Shown here: piece by piece, positions 1 to 8,663 of the stretch
How positions within the stretch are numbered: the first letter of the stretch is position 1
Layout of the letters: every line of letters starts with the position of its first letter
Origin: CSP1-5 sp964558395
GTDB lineage: Bacteria > Methylomirabilota > Methylomirabilia > Methylomirabilales > CSP1-5
Assembly: GCA_964558395.1 (NCBI GenBank)
Contig: CAZLDS010000006.1
Location: forward strand, 1-64,000
Reading direction: 5' to 3'
Length of the DNA stretch: 64,000 nucleotides
The notes under the pieces: model-generated
Databases searched by the model: none
Told to the model about the DNA's origin: nothing
What the model saw: only the letters and a program-made list of their open reading frames with translations
Program-made: the position numbers and the translations under genes

Positions 1-783
1 AGTGCCGATCCCTTCGTGGGGATCATGAAGGGGGTCATCCTCGGGATCAACCCGCGAGTGCACGTCGTCGATCTGTGTCACGGGGTGGCCCCGCAGAATG
101 TTATGGAGGCTGCCTTTCTTCTGCACTGTTCCTACGGCTACTTTCCCAAGGACACCATTCATATCGTGGTCGTCGATCCCGGCGTCGGAGGGAGGCGCCG
201 GCCGCTCCTGGCCGCCGGAGGCCACGGGTATTACCTCGCCCCGGACAATGGGGTGTTAAGCTGTCTCTTTGCCTCGGGTGAGATCCGGCGGGTGGTCGAG
301 ATCACCGGCGAGCGATACTTTCTCCATCCGGTGAGCCACACGTTTCACGGTCGGGATATCTTTGCCCCGGTGGCCGCGCATCTGTCGCGGCGTGCCACGA
401 TTGAATCCTTCGGAAGACGCACGCGCACTTTCACCCGCCTTTCCCTGCCTGTGCCGAGGAAAAAAGGGGAAAGGGCTCTCGAGGGGGTCGTCCTTCATGT
501 GGATCGGTTCGGAAATCTCATCACGAATATCTCGAGCCGCGAGATCGCGTCCCTTGATCCGGAAAGGGGGATCACGGTCTCGATCAAGCGTCGAGCCATC
601 CAAGCCCTGGCGTCGAGCTATGAAAGTCTCAAGACAGGAAAGGTCGGAGCCATTCTGGGGAGTGCAGGGTATCTCGAGGTCTTTGCCAGTCGTGGAAGTG
701 CGGCACGCGTCCTGAAGGCCGAGCGGGGAACGGCCGTTCGCGTGGCGGGAGAAAAGAGACGAAGGGGAAAGGACGCGCTCTAA
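1..783 (+). CDS. SAM hydroxide adenosyltransferase family protein (DUF62), 5' end cut by window
   Basis: The reading frame is open from base 1; the first codons give SADPFVGIMKG, which fits the family's N-terminal DPYVGxMKG segment, so only a few residues are missing. Further family motifs are VVDPGVGG, APDNGVLS and FHGRDIFAP, and the C-terminal barrel begins near LEGVVLHVDRFGNLITNI. The family hydrolyses S-adenosylmethionine to adenosine and methionine, or in specialised members makes halogenated adenosine. The core motifs match the general hydrolase type rather than a fluorinase, but specificity cannot be read from sequence. The gene ends tail-to-tail with the CPBP gene, the stop codons overlapping by four bases. 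A role in SAM homeostasis is inference. Confidence 0.88.
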   Translation, partial: SADPFVGIMKGVILGINPRVHVVDLCHGVAPQNVMEAAFLLHCSYGYFPKDTIHIVVVDPGVGGRRRPLLAAGGHGYYLAPDNGVLSCLFASGEIRRVVEITGERYFLHPVSHTFHGRDIFAPVAAHLSRRATIESFGRRTRTFTRLSLPVPRKKGERALEGVVLHVDRFGNLITNISSREIASLDPERGITVSIKRRAIQALASSYESLKTGKVGAILGSAGYLEVFASRGSAARVLKAERGTAVRVAGEKRRRGKDAL

Positions 784-1700
784 GACCGACGGGGCTTGGT
801 CAAGGCTGAGGGCAGAGAGATCCACAGGCGCAGCAACGGAATCATGATCACAAGAAAAGTCCATCCCAAGGTTCCCCCCAGAATCCCCTCCTTTCCATAA
901 AGCCACCCGATCCCCGTCTGTTCCTGCAGGAGCAAACCGTCGATCTTCACCAGAAAGACCCAGCCGGCGTGCAGGCCGATGGCAAAAGGGAGCGAATCGG
1001 TCCAGAGATACGCATAGGCCAGGACGACCCCGACGAGCAAGAGGCCGACGAAGGGAAACACGACCGTCGGCTGGGTGAGTGGGTGGAGGTGGGCGAGGAG
1101 GGCGCGAACGCCGATGCCGACATCGAGTCCGGACGTCACATCGACAGTCCCTCGCAGGAAATGCGTGGCAGCAAACAGACCGCTGCTGATCAGCACGGCC
1201 ACGAATCGCGTCCAATCCTGAAGGAGTCCCCCCAAGAGAAAACCACGGAAGATCGTTTCTTCGATGACGCCCACGAGCAGACCAGTCGCCAGGGCGAGGG
1301 CGACGCGCACTGGCCAGTGGACCGCGATATTCGGGGCGACGGAACGCTTGCCGAGCAGGATCAGGATGGCGAGAAAGAGGCTCAAAGAAAAGCAGCCGAG
1401 CAGGAGGCCGCTTGCCAGATGGCGTCCCGGATGGGTCCGACGCGCAATCCCCTTGAGCGAGATCGGTCCGAGCCATCTTCTCCCGAGATAGCAGAGCGCG
1501 ACGGTGAGAAACAGAAGGAGGCGGCGGTAGACCCGGCCGAAGTTGTAGGAGGGCGCCGTCGAGTCAAACCGGAAAAGGGCGACGGTCTGGGGAAAGGAGT
1601 GCTGCAGCCATTCGACCCCCATCTTGACTAGGGGGGCAATGACCACGCTGAGCCCAAAGATCCCTATCACCAGACACGCGAGCCGACGGCTAAATCGCAC
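780..1700 (-). CDS. CPBP (CAAX/Abi) family intramembrane metalloprotease
   Basis: Protein of 306 residues with about seven or eight hydrophobic segments. It carries the three CPBP signatures in order: EETIFRG (paired Glu plus Arg) near residue 147, FAATHF (His) near 176 and GLHAGW (His) near 243. These residues form the glutamate-type intramembrane protease centre of the Rce1/CPBP family. Bacterial members are linked to bacteriocin self-immunity or membrane protein processing; the substrate here is unknown. It is monocistronic by position, convergent with the SAM-hydrolase gene and divergent from the TPR membrane protein. A strong minus-strand promoter lies about 30 bases upstream of its start. 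Confidence 0.9.
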   Translation of the reverse strand: MRFSRRLACLVIGIFGLSVVIAPLVKMGVEWLQHSFPQTVALFRFDSTAPSYNFGRVYRRLLLFLTVALCYLGRRWLGPISLKGIARRTHPGRHLASGLLLGCFSLSLFLAILILLGKRSVAPNIAVHWPVRVALALATGLLVGVIEETIFRGFLLGGLLQDWTRFVAVLISSGLFAATHFLRGTVDVTSGLDVGIGVRALLAHLHPLTQPTVVFPFVGLLLVGVVLAYAYLWTDSLPFAIGLHAGWVFLVKIDGLLLQEQTGIGWLYGKEGILGGTLGWTFLVIMIPLLRLWISLPSALTKPRRS

Positions 1701-1730
1701 GAGGCCCCCTCTCTGCCGTGTCGGGGGCGC

Positions 1731-1758
1731 ATTATATCAGAGGTGTGACGGCGGTCAA
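1731..1758 (-). promoter_or_regulatory. Sigma-70 promoter of the CPBP gene
   Basis: On the minus strand, TTGACC (1758-1753), a 16-base spacer ending TGA and a perfect TATAAT (1736-1731). Transcription would begin near 1724, about 24 bases before the CPBP start. It sits back to back with the sigma-54-like element at 1773. Confidence 0.7.
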
Positions 1759-1772
1759 CGGGTTTAGCGGCC

Positions 1773-1788
1773 TGGCATGGTTCGTGCA
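1773..1788 (+). promoter_or_regulatory. Sigma-54-like -24/-12 promoter before the TPR membrane gene
   Basis: TGGCATGGTTCGTGCA keeps the invariant GG and GC dinucleotides ten bases apart and matches the TGGCACGnnnnTTGCA pattern at most positions. It lies about 38 bases upstream of the GTG start at 1827, a normal distance. RpoN is encoded at 16104, so the factor is present. No enhancer-binding site was identified. Confidence 0.45.
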
Positions 1789-1826
1789 CCCTCTGCACAA
1801 CCAGGCGAATTTCAGGCTTTTCACCG

Positions 1827-3944
1827 GTGGAGAGGCGGGTGTCGAGGTTCAGAAGAATCGGGCTACTGCTCTTTTTGTGCGTGGCGATTCCGGGTCGTGG
1901 AGAGACGGCAGGCTTCCACGAAATCCGAGATGCCGTCGACCAGTGGCATCGCGTCTTTGGAGAGCTGCCGGCCCTCGAGCAATTCGTGCGAGACGGCAGG
2001 CCGCCTCGCGAGGAATATATCTCGGCGCTCCAGGAGACCGTAGAGGTCCTGAGCCAGCCGGAAGCGATGAATCCCTTTCTCCCCCTGGCCAGGGCCGCCC
2101 TCTTTGCCATCACGAAGGGGGGATCCGTGCAGGCGGAGGTGGGCAAAGCGTCTCGCTTGGCGGGGGACCGTGTGGCCGTCCGATGGCTGCTTCACACAGC
2201 GTTTCTCGGCCTCGGTGAGGCGGAGGCGGCGGATCAGGAGCTCCGACAGATTCGGGAAATTCGGGACCGCTTAGGCCTCGACCGCATCGCCTATTTAGGG
2301 CTGTACCTAGCACATTCGGCCGAGGCGCTCGCCGAACGCGGCAAGTACGTGGAAGCGGAAGAGGCGCTAGCCCTCGCGGCAGAATTCGACCCGGGCACCC
2401 CGGCAGTGCTCTTTGCCCACGCCCGGATCCTCCTGGACGGTGGCTCCCCGCGAGGGCTGGTTCCCTTGGTGAAGGGGTGGTGGATCAGCCTCACGTCGCC
2501 TTTTCATGGATTCAGCCTCTGGGCGAATATCCTCGCTTCCATCCTATTCGCCGTTCCTCTGATTCTCTTGCTGGTGGGACTCGTCTTCCTCGCGCGCGTC
2601 ACCCCCCTGTTCGGACATGACCTCGCAGAGTGGAGGCGACAGAGACCTTCTCCCGGCACCCAAGCCTCTCTCCCCATTGCCCTCTACGTCCTCCCCCTCA
2701 TCCTCGGTTTCGGCCTGCTCCCGTCTGTCTTGCTTTGCCTCGTGTCGTTCGGTATCTACTTGAAGGCTCGGGAGCGGCTCCTCTGGGCGGGGCTGATTCT
2801 TTCACTCGTTGTGCTGCCCAAAGGCTACCATCTCCTTGCCAGGATGATCACGACCACCGCGTCGCCTCGATTTGTCGCTTTGGTCGGGGCCGAGGAAGGA
2901 AACCGCAGCAGAGACACGGAAGCGACGCTCCTTCAGTGGGTGGAAGCGGCTCCGCGTAACCCCACACCGCGGTTTTACCTTGGACGGGTCCAACGTTTCC
3001 GTGGCGAGTTCGAGCAGGGAATCGCCACGTACTCCAAAGTCCAAGCCACCGGCGTGCAGGAGGCGGCGAGTTGGACCAACCGTGGAAACTTAGCCTTCCT
3101 CGCGGGAGACTTACCGCAAGCACAGAAGGCTTATCTCAAGGCCATCGCTTTCAGTCCCAACCTCTCCTATGCGCGCTTCAACCTCAGCCAGCTTCTGACG
3201 GAACAGCTCCTGCTTGAGCAGGCCGAGCAGGAATATGTCCGCGCGATCCAACAGAATCCGGCCCTCGAAGGGCGCATGAACCAAGCCATAGCCGATGGAA
3301 GAAAACGTGTCATCCTCGACGCACCGATGGCAGTGACCGTACTCTGGCACCAGATGTTTTTTCTCGGTTCCCCCTCCCGGGAGATGGCGGAGGTGCTTTG
3401 GGGCGGCACGTTTCTGGGCATATCTCTCGCCAAACTTCCCTGGGCGACCGGAGGGTATTTGGTGACCTTTTGGGGGATCTTCTGGCTTCGGAGACGTGGA
3501 CGGCTTGCCCGGGCGTGCGAGGAATGCGGCAAGGTGTTCTGCCCCCGTTGTCAGCAAGTGCTAGGTGAGATCCGCCTCTGTACCCGATGCGCGATTATTG
3601 CGAAGGTACGGGGAGGGGAAATGCCACGGAGCATTAGAACGATCCTTGGTGAAGAGACCCGAGGGGAGCCGAAATGGGTCGGATGGGCTCTGAGGCTCGT
3701 TCCGGGGATTGAGGGGCTCTACCGGGGCCGGATCCTTTGGGGGTTTTTGTTGCTGACGGCGTCGCTCTTTGCTGTTTCGCCAATCCTCGGAGCGTTCCTC
3801 GCCCCGGTGACATACCTCCCCGGCGCGTCTCTGCCGTATCAGGCGTCTGCCAGTGTCCTCCTGCTCGTCTGCCTGTATCTGGTGAGTGCAATGATTGACA
3901 GCGGGAGCCACCGCAACCGAGCAAAGGGGGCGCGATGGCGCTAG
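1827..3944 (+). CDS. Exported TPR membrane protein with internal zinc ribbon
   Basis: Protein of 705 residues. Order of parts: signal peptide or anchor (about 10-30), helical TPR-like N-terminal part, three or four membrane helices (about 225-345), TPR repeats (about 365-490), another membrane helix (about 530-550), a Cys-rich zinc ribbon with CEEC, CPRC and CTRC pairs (about 560-590), and C-terminal membrane helices. The GTG at 1827 gives the longest reading frame with a clean signal sequence; GTG 1839 is a possible alternative because GGAGAGG precedes it closely. It overlaps the next gene by ten bases, so the two are probably co-translated. The partner is unknown; the architecture suggests a membrane scaffold. 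I recognise no named family for the whole protein. Confidence 0.8.
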   Translation: MERRVSRFRRIGLLLFLCVAIPGRGETAGFHEIRDAVDQWHRVFGELPALEQFVRDGRPPREEYISALQETVEVLSQPEAMNPFLPLARAALFAITKGGSVQAEVGKASRLAGDRVAVRWLLHTAFLGLGEAEAADQELRQIREIRDRLGLDRIAYLGLYLAHSAEALAERGKYVEAEEALALAAEFDPGTPAVLFAHARILLDGGSPRGLVPLVKGWWISLTSPFHGFSLWANILASILFAVPLILLLVGLVFLARVTPLFGHDLAEWRRQRPSPGTQASLPIALYVLPLILGFGLLPSVLLCLVSFGIYLKARERLLWAGLILSLVVLPKGYHLLARMITTTASPRFVALVGAEEGNRSRDTEATLLQWVEAAPRNPTPRFYLGRVQRFRGEFEQGIATYSKVQATGVQEAASWTNRGNLAFLAGDLPQAQKAYLKAIAFSPNLSYARFNLSQLLTEQLLLEQAEQEYVRAIQQNPALEGRMNQAIADGRKRVILDAPMAVTVLWHQMFFLGSPSREMAEVLWGGTFLGISLAKLPWATGGYLVTFWGIFWLRRRGRLARACEECGKVFCPRCQQVLGEIRLCTRCAIIAKVRGGEMPRSIRTILGEETRGEPKWVGWALRLVPGIEGLYRGRILWGFLLLTASLFAVSPILGAFLAPVTYLPGASLPYQASASVLLLVCLYLVSAMIDSGSHRNRAKGARWR

Positions 3945-5056
3945 AAGGAACCCTACAAGATTTCGCGCTGGTCGATATTCTCCAACTGATCGGAATGCAG
4001 CGAAAGACGGGGAGCCTCACTCTTTCTCGGAAGGACGAGACAATCACGGTTTTGGTCCAAGATGGGATGGTCATCTGGGCGGCCCCCGCGGATGATCAGT
4101 TCGAGGCAAACTTGGGACGGATTCTGGTCGCTCGGGGGTTGATCACCCGGACTCGGTGGGAGGAGGCCTGGCAACTCCGAAAGGGACAACGCCTGATCCC
4201 CTTCCTTTTTGAAGGGCAGTGGATCTCCCGACCCGATCTCGAGCGGCTGGTAAAGCGCCAAGTACTTGAGGCGCTCTACCGGGCGCTCCGGTGGCGGGAC
4301 GGAAGATACACGTTTGTTGCCCAAGAGCACGTGGACATGAGTCGCGGTCAGATTTCTCCCGTCGGGACGGAGATCATCCTTCTAGAAGCGGTCCGTCAGA
4401 TAGATGAGTGGCCGCTGATCGAGAAACGACTTCCCTCTTTGGATCTGGTCGTTCAGCGAACCAGTCGGCCACTCTATCAGGAAAAGGTTTCCTCAGAAGG
4501 GCTCGCGGCCCTTGAACGTGTCGATGGCCAACGCACGGCGCGGGAGATCGCAGAACTGTGCGACTTCGGCGAATTTGATGCGTACAAGGGGATCGCCGAC
4601 CTGCTGGGGGCAGGGGTGCTGCAGCTCGAACAGCAGCGGGCCCAGGCCGCACAGGCGGCGGTCCGGCGAGTACGGCTTCCAAGACGGATCCCTGCCTGGT
4701 TGTTTGCCGTCGCGGGCGTGGCCGTCACAGTGGTCTCTCTCCACTATCAGGTTTCACTCGGACACGATCCCCTCTACCTGCAATCCTCCGATAGCCTCCC
4801 TGCACATGCCGGTATCCAGGGACGGCAGCTCTCTCGGGCCTTGGACTTATACCTTCTGCAGCGTGGGGAGTATCCAGAGACTCTGAAGAGCCTCCAGGTT
4901 GAGGGACTGTGGGGTGGTGAGCTACACGACCCCTGGGGCCGGTCATGGACGTATGAACGGCGGGAATCGAGCTACCAGTTGACAAGCCGCGGGCCGGACG
5001 GCCGAACCGGGACTCCTGACGACCTGCACATTTCTCCCTCCTCGCGCCCTGATTGA
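3935..5056 (+). CDS. PATAN (DUF4388) protein with membrane anchor and GspG-like C-terminal domain
   Basis: Protein of 373 residues. The N-terminus (about 3-95) is a DUF4388/PATAN domain (LEGTLQDFALVDILQLIG, KTGSLTL), a module of bacterial signalling and gliding proteins. A helical, winged-helix-like middle follows (about 100-235), then one transmembrane helix (about 252-270). The last 90 residues resemble the C-terminal half of type II secretion major pseudopilin GspG: LHDPWGRSWTYE, then YQLTSRGPDGRTGTPDDL, the Asp-rich calcium-loop signature. GspG-like domains normally sit behind a prepilin peptide, which is absent here. The gene is translationally coupled to the TPR/zinc-ribbon gene. Function is unknown; linking cytoplasmic signalling to an envelope or secretion structure is inference. 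Confidence 0.82.
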   Translation: MALEGTLQDFALVDILQLIGMQRKTGSLTLSRKDETITVLVQDGMVIWAAPADDQFEANLGRILVARGLITRTRWEEAWQLRKGQRLIPFLFEGQWISRPDLERLVKRQVLEALYRALRWRDGRYTFVAQEHVDMSRGQISPVGTEIILLEAVRQIDEWPLIEKRLPSLDLVVQRTSRPLYQEKVSSEGLAALERVDGQRTAREIAELCDFGEFDAYKGIADLLGAGVLQLEQQRAQAAQAAVRRVRLPRRIPAWLFAVAGVAVTVVSLHYQVSLGHDPLYLQSSDSLPAHAGIQGRQLSRALDLYLLQRGEYPETLKSLQVEGLWGGELHDPWGRSWTYERRESSYQLTSRGPDGRTGTPDDLHISPSSRPD

Positions 5057-5081
5057 CAGTCTCGGGGCACTATGCTAGCGT
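5053..5081 (+). promoter_or_regulatory. Sigma-70 promoter of degP
   Basis: TTGACA (5053-5058, overlapping the TGA stop of the upstream gene), 17-base spacer ending TGC, then TAGCGT (5076-5081). The leader to the degP ATG is about 26 bases. Confidence 0.6.
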
Positions 5082-5113
5082 GAAAAAGTTTCAACACAGC
5101 ACACGGGGAGACC

Positions 5114-6553
5114 ATGGACCAGCGACCTGCCCATATGCTTCTAGGGGGATCGCGGGCGATCAGCATAGTGTGCTTGACGCTCGTGATAATCGTCCTCTGT
5201 GCCTCGCCTGCCGATACCAAGGAAGAACCCAGGGCCCTCGTCGAGCGCATGCAGCGGGTGTTCGGGGACGTGGCGGAACAGATGAAGCCCTCGGTGGTAA
5301 ATATCAACACGACGCAGAAGGTCCGAACCTCCCGCCGCCAGGTTGACCCATTTTTCCGAGAGTTCTTCGGGGAGGAATTCTTCGAGCGGTTCTTCAGGTT
5401 GCCTCGGGAATTTGAGCGCCGGAGTCTCGGGTCCGGCGTCATCGTGGACGCCAAGGGTTACATCCTGACCAATAATCATGTGGTGGAGCGGGCGAATGAG
5501 ATCCAGGTCACGCTGGATGATGAACGCACCTTTGAGGCGAAGGTGGTCGGAACCGACCCGACGACGGATCTGGCGGTCATCCAGATCGAGAAAGCCACTG
5601 CCCTCAAACCGGCACCTTTAGGAGACTCCGATAAAATGCGGACGGGTGATTTTGTCATCGCCATCGGCAATCCATTTGGGTTGACGCACACCGTGACGGT
5701 CGGCGTCGTTAGTGCGACGGGGCGCGCCGGCGTGGGGATCACGGCCTATGAGGATTTCATCCAGACCGATGCCTCGATCAATCCCGGAAACAGCGGCGGT
5801 CCCCTGTTGAACATTAAGGCGCAGGTCATCGGGATTAACACGGCCATTGTGGCCACTGGGCAAGGGATCGGCTTTGCCATCCCGATCAACCTGGCCAGGG
5901 AAATCATGAGTCAACTGATCAAAGAAGGCGAGGTCACCCGCGGTTGGTTGGGGGTGGTCATTCAGCCGCTGACCCCAGAGCTGGCTCAACAGTTTCAGGT
6001 CGAGCCGGGAGGAGGCGTCTTGATAGCCGATGTGATAGAAGGGGGGCCCGCGGCGAAGGGAGGAGTGAAGACCGGCGATGTGCTCGTCGCGTTTGCGGGA
6101 AAACCCGTCACCGATGTTCGTCAGCTTCAGCACCTGGTTGCTCAGGTGAGACCGGGTGCGGAGGTCGATGTAAAGATAAAGCGCAAAGAGAAAGACCTGA
6201 CCCTTCACGTGACCGTGGGGAAGATGCCGAGCGAAGAAGCGGCGGCCGTTACGCGTCCCGAGGGCTTGGAGCGGTATGGTTTCTCGGTCGAGGATCTGAC
6301 TCCACAACTCCGGAAAAAGCTCGAGGTAGAGAAGGAGGGCGTGTTGGTTTCCTCAGTGGAGCCGGGCAGTCCCGCCTTCCGCCGTGGACTCCGTGGGGGG
6401 GATGTCATCCTCGAAGTCAACCGCCAGCCGGTCAAAAGCCGAAGGGATCTCTTGAACCTCATCAAGGAATCACGGCCTGAGACGGACTTGCTGCTGTTGG
6501 TCCAACGTGGCAAGAGCACGCGATTTATTGTCGTGCCTTCGGCGAAGGAGTAA
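5114..6553 (+). CDS. degP: Periplasmic serine protease, Do/DegP (HtrA) family
   Basis: Protein of 479 residues with a signal peptide (about 15-36), an S1C trypsin-like domain with the full triad (His in TNNHVV, Asp in TTDLAVI, Ser in GNSGGPL) and two PDZ domains (about 275-365 and 385-475). Length and two PDZ domains match DegP/MucD rather than single-PDZ DegS. It degrades or refolds misfolded envelope proteins. The ATG at 5114 is preceded by GGGGAGACC. Its own promoter is at 5053; a sigma-factor gene begins 14 bases after its stop, an arrangement that suggests a shared envelope-stress role (inference). Confidence 0.95.
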   Translation: MDQRPAHMLLGGSRAISIVCLTLVIIVLCASPADTKEEPRALVERMQRVFGDVAEQMKPSVVNINTTQKVRTSRRQVDPFFREFFGEEFFERFFRLPREFERRSLGSGVIVDAKGYILTNNHVVERANEIQVTLDDERTFEAKVVGTDPTTDLAVIQIEKATALKPAPLGDSDKMRTGDFVIAIGNPFGLTHTVTVGVVSATGRAGVGITAYEDFIQTDASINPGNSGGPLLNIKAQVIGINTAIVATGQGIGFAIPINLAREIMSQLIKEGEVTRGWLGVVIQPLTPELAQQFQVEPGGGVLIADVIEGGPAAKGGVKTGDVLVAFAGKPVTDVRQLQHLVAQVRPGAEVDVKIKRKEKDLTLHVTVGKMPSEEAAAVTRPEGLERYGFSVEDLTPQLRKKLEVEKEGVLVSSVEPGSPAFRRGLRGGDVILEVNRQPVKSRRDLLNLIKESRPETDLLLLVQRGKSTRFIVVPSAKE

Positions 6554-6567
6554 TCCCCCCATCGCAG

Positions 6568-7437
6568 GTGCCGAGGTCTATGGCACGAAAGACGCCCCAG
6601 TTTTACGAGGAGATTAGCGACGAGGCGTTCTCTGCCTATCTCCGCCGTATCGTCAATATTTCACTCCTGGATAAAGCCGAAGAGCTCCGCCTTGCCAGGC
6701 GGATCCAAAAGGGGGATGAAAAGGCTGTCAAAAAGCTCGTAGAGGCCAACCTGCGCTTTGTGGTGAAGGTCGCGTTGCAATACCAAGGGTATGGTCTCTC
6801 CCTACTGGACTTGATCAATGAAGGAAATCTGGGGCTTCTGGAAGCTGCTCGTCGCTTTTCCCCCGAGTACAAAGTCAAATTTATCACGTACGCCGTTTGG
6901 TGGGTTCGTCAGTCGATCATGCAAGCACTTGCCCGAACGAGCGGGGCCTTGCGCTTTCCAGTGCGAAAGATCCGCCTGGCCAGTAAGCTGCGGAGCCTTC
7001 GAGCCGAGAGAATGCGAGAGGGAGGCAAGGAGTTGACGGACGAGGAACTCGCCGAGGAGTTGCATTTGACTCAAGCCGAGGTCGAAGAGTTGCTGCAAAC
7101 CAATATCCCTCAAGCGTCTTTAGAGGAGATTCAGGGGCGGGAGGAAGAGCGGGGGCTGGCCCCTGCTGCCCGCGAGCGCGTCCCACCCGCCGACGATGCA
7201 CTGCTGCGCAAGTCCTTTGAAGAGGAGGTCGAGCGCTTGCTCGAGGAACTCACTCCCCGGGAACGTGCCATCATCGAGTTACGCTACGGTCTTCACGGGG
7301 AGGAACCGAAGACGCTTGAGGAGGTCGGGAAACGATTCAAGTTGTCGCGGGAGCGAATCCGTCAGGTGGAAGAGAAGGCAAAAAAGAGACTCCTTGATTA
7401 TGCAAAGAGGCGGCATCTACACGATTATCTGAACTGA
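6568..7437 (+). CDS. Sigma-70 family RNA polymerase sigma factor (group 2, RpoS/RpoD-like)
   Basis: Protein of 289 residues with region 1.2 (about 15-45), region 2 (NLRFVVKVALQYQGYGLSLL, then DLINEGNLGLLEAARRF and the YAVWWVRQSI helix), region 3, and region 4 with the helix-turn-helix TLEEVGKRFKLSRERIRQVE. It lacks region 1.1 and the long non-conserved insert of primary RpoD, so it is best read as a group 2 factor such as RpoS. The start is uncertain: GTG 6568 gives the longest frame, while ATG 6580 has GAGGT only two bases upstream. It lies directly after degP, with rmuC starting close to its stop. Its regulon cannot be told from sequence. Confidence 0.9.
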   Translation: MPRSMARKTPQFYEEISDEAFSAYLRRIVNISLLDKAEELRLARRIQKGDEKAVKKLVEANLRFVVKVALQYQGYGLSLLDLINEGNLGLLEAARRFSPEYKVKFITYAVWWVRQSIMQALARTSGALRFPVRKIRLASKLRSLRAERMREGGKELTDEELAEELHLTQAEVEELLQTNIPQASLEEIQGREEERGLAPAARERVPPADDALLRKSFEEEVERLLEELTPRERAIIELRYGLHGEEPKTLEEVGKRFKLSRERIRQVEEKAKKRLLDYAKRRHLHDYLN

Positions 7438-7447
7438 GGAGAACGCG

Positions 7448-8548
7448 CTGCCGACCTGGACAATACTTATACTCATCGTACTTGCTACGGCCATGGCCCT
7501 CATGGCGTGGGTGTTGGTGCGGTCAGCCGGCCGCCTTCAGGAGCTTGAGGCCGCCAAGGGCCAGCCCGACCCGGCGCTGCTCCTCCTCCAGGGCGAGATC
7601 CAAGCCTCCCGCGGTGAGGCGCGGCAGATTCAAGCGGAGACCCTGGCATCGGTTCGGCAGGAACTTCACCAGTTCAGGACAGAGATGACTGGCCAGATGG
7701 GTGTCGTGGGAACGGGGGTCCAAGAACACCTTCGTCATGTGAGCCACGCGGTGGGTGCGGTGCAGGGCAGCCTGGGGAAACTGGGCGAGGCGACCCAGCG
7801 GGTCTTTGACATCGCCAAGGACATCTCCGGGCTCGAGCAGATCCTCAAGTCCCCCAAAGTTCGCGGCGGCCTCGGGGAGACTCTGCTCGAGAATCTCCTG
7901 GCTCAGATGCTCCCGCGCGACCACTATGTGCTGCAGCATGCGTTCTCGACCGGCGACCGCGTGGATGCCGTCGTCAGGATTGGGGACCGGTTGGTACCGG
8001 TAGATGCGAAGTTCCCCCTGGAAAACTTTCGCCGGATGCTCGAGGAGTCCGATGAGGAGAAACGGCGGCAATTGCGACGAATCTTTGCTCGTGATGTAAA
8101 GGCCCGGGTGGATGAGATCGCCAAGAAATACATCGTGCCCGACGAGGGAACCTTCGACTTTGCTCTGATGTACATCCCCGCCGAAAACGTCTATTACGAG
8201 ATCATCGTGAAGGACGAGGCCACCGAGGAGGAGTCGACGGCGACGTATGCCACGGGCCGTCGCGTCATTCCGGTCTCTCCCAACAGCTTCTATGCGTACC
8301 TGCGCGTGATCGTGCTGGGGCTCCGCGGCCTGCAAATCGAGCGTGACGCCCGGGAGATCCAGGCGCGCCTGATCGGACTGGGCGGAGACCTCGAAAAGTT
8401 CCGCGAGGGCTTTGAGGTGCTAGGTAAGCATCTGGCCAACGCCCGGAGCAAGTACGAAGAGGCCGCTGGCGCGCTGAACCGGGTCGAAGTGAAGCTGGAG
8501 GGGATCGAGGGAAAGAGTCAACAGCCGACCCTTCCGGGAACCCTATAG
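7448..8548 (+). CDS. rmuC: RmuC family DNA recombination protein, probable CTG start
   Basis: RmuC proteins carry an N-terminal membrane helix, a coiled coil and a PD-(D/E)XK-like nuclease domain, and limit inversion between repeats. Here the nuclease part includes GGLGETLLENLLAQMLP, DAVVRIGDRLVPVDAKFP and YIPAENVYYEI. The first ATG (7493) would cut the membrane helix in half. The open frame extends upstream without a stop to CTG 7448, which is preceded by AGGAG at a six-base spacing and yields a complete helix (residues 3-23, PTWTILILIVLATAMALMAW). CTG is therefore preferred. The SD overlaps the stop of the sigma-factor gene, implying coupling. If CTG is not used, the gene is 7493-8548. Confidence 0.88.
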   Translation: MPTWTILILIVLATAMALMAWVLVRSAGRLQELEAAKGQPDPALLLLQGEIQASRGEARQIQAETLASVRQELHQFRTEMTGQMGVVGTGVQEHLRHVSHAVGAVQGSLGKLGEATQRVFDIAKDISGLEQILKSPKVRGGLGETLLENLLAQMLPRDHYVLQHAFSTGDRVDAVVRIGDRLVPVDAKFPLENFRRMLEESDEEKRRQLRRIFARDVKARVDEIAKKYIVPDEGTFDFALMYIPAENVYYEIIVKDEATEEESTATYATGRRVIPVSPNSFYAYLRVIVLGLRGLQIERDAREIQARLIGLGGDLEKFREGFEVLGKHLANARSKYEEAAGALNRVEVKLEGIEGKSQQPTLPGTL

Positions 8549-8603
8549 CCCCCATGGCTGTTTCTCGATCACCACCCGCACGTACCGCACACGCATACGC
8601 TGT

Positions 8604-8632
8604 TTGACTTGCCATAGAGGCTCTGATAGCAT
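8604..8632 (+). promoter_or_regulatory. Sigma-70 promoter of the acyl-CoA ligase gene
   Basis: TTGACT (8604-8609), 17-base spacer ending TGA, TAGCAT (8627-8632). The leader is about 25 bases before GTG 8664, which has GAGGTG at a six-base spacing. Confidence 0.6.
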
Positions 8633-8663
8633 CCCGAAGAATTTTGTTCCCGAGGTGCTCATC

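Noticed and set aside
256..1476. 406-codon open frame on the minus strand
   Set aside because: Lies antisense to the SAM-hydrolase gene and in another frame of the CPBP gene, both of which have clear motifs; its translation is Arg/Pro-rich low-complexity typical of GC-rich shadow frames.
8604..8663. TTG 8604 as start of the acyl-CoA ligase
   Set aside because: The TTG belongs to the -35 element TTGACT; GTG 8664 has a good SD and fits the family N-terminus.
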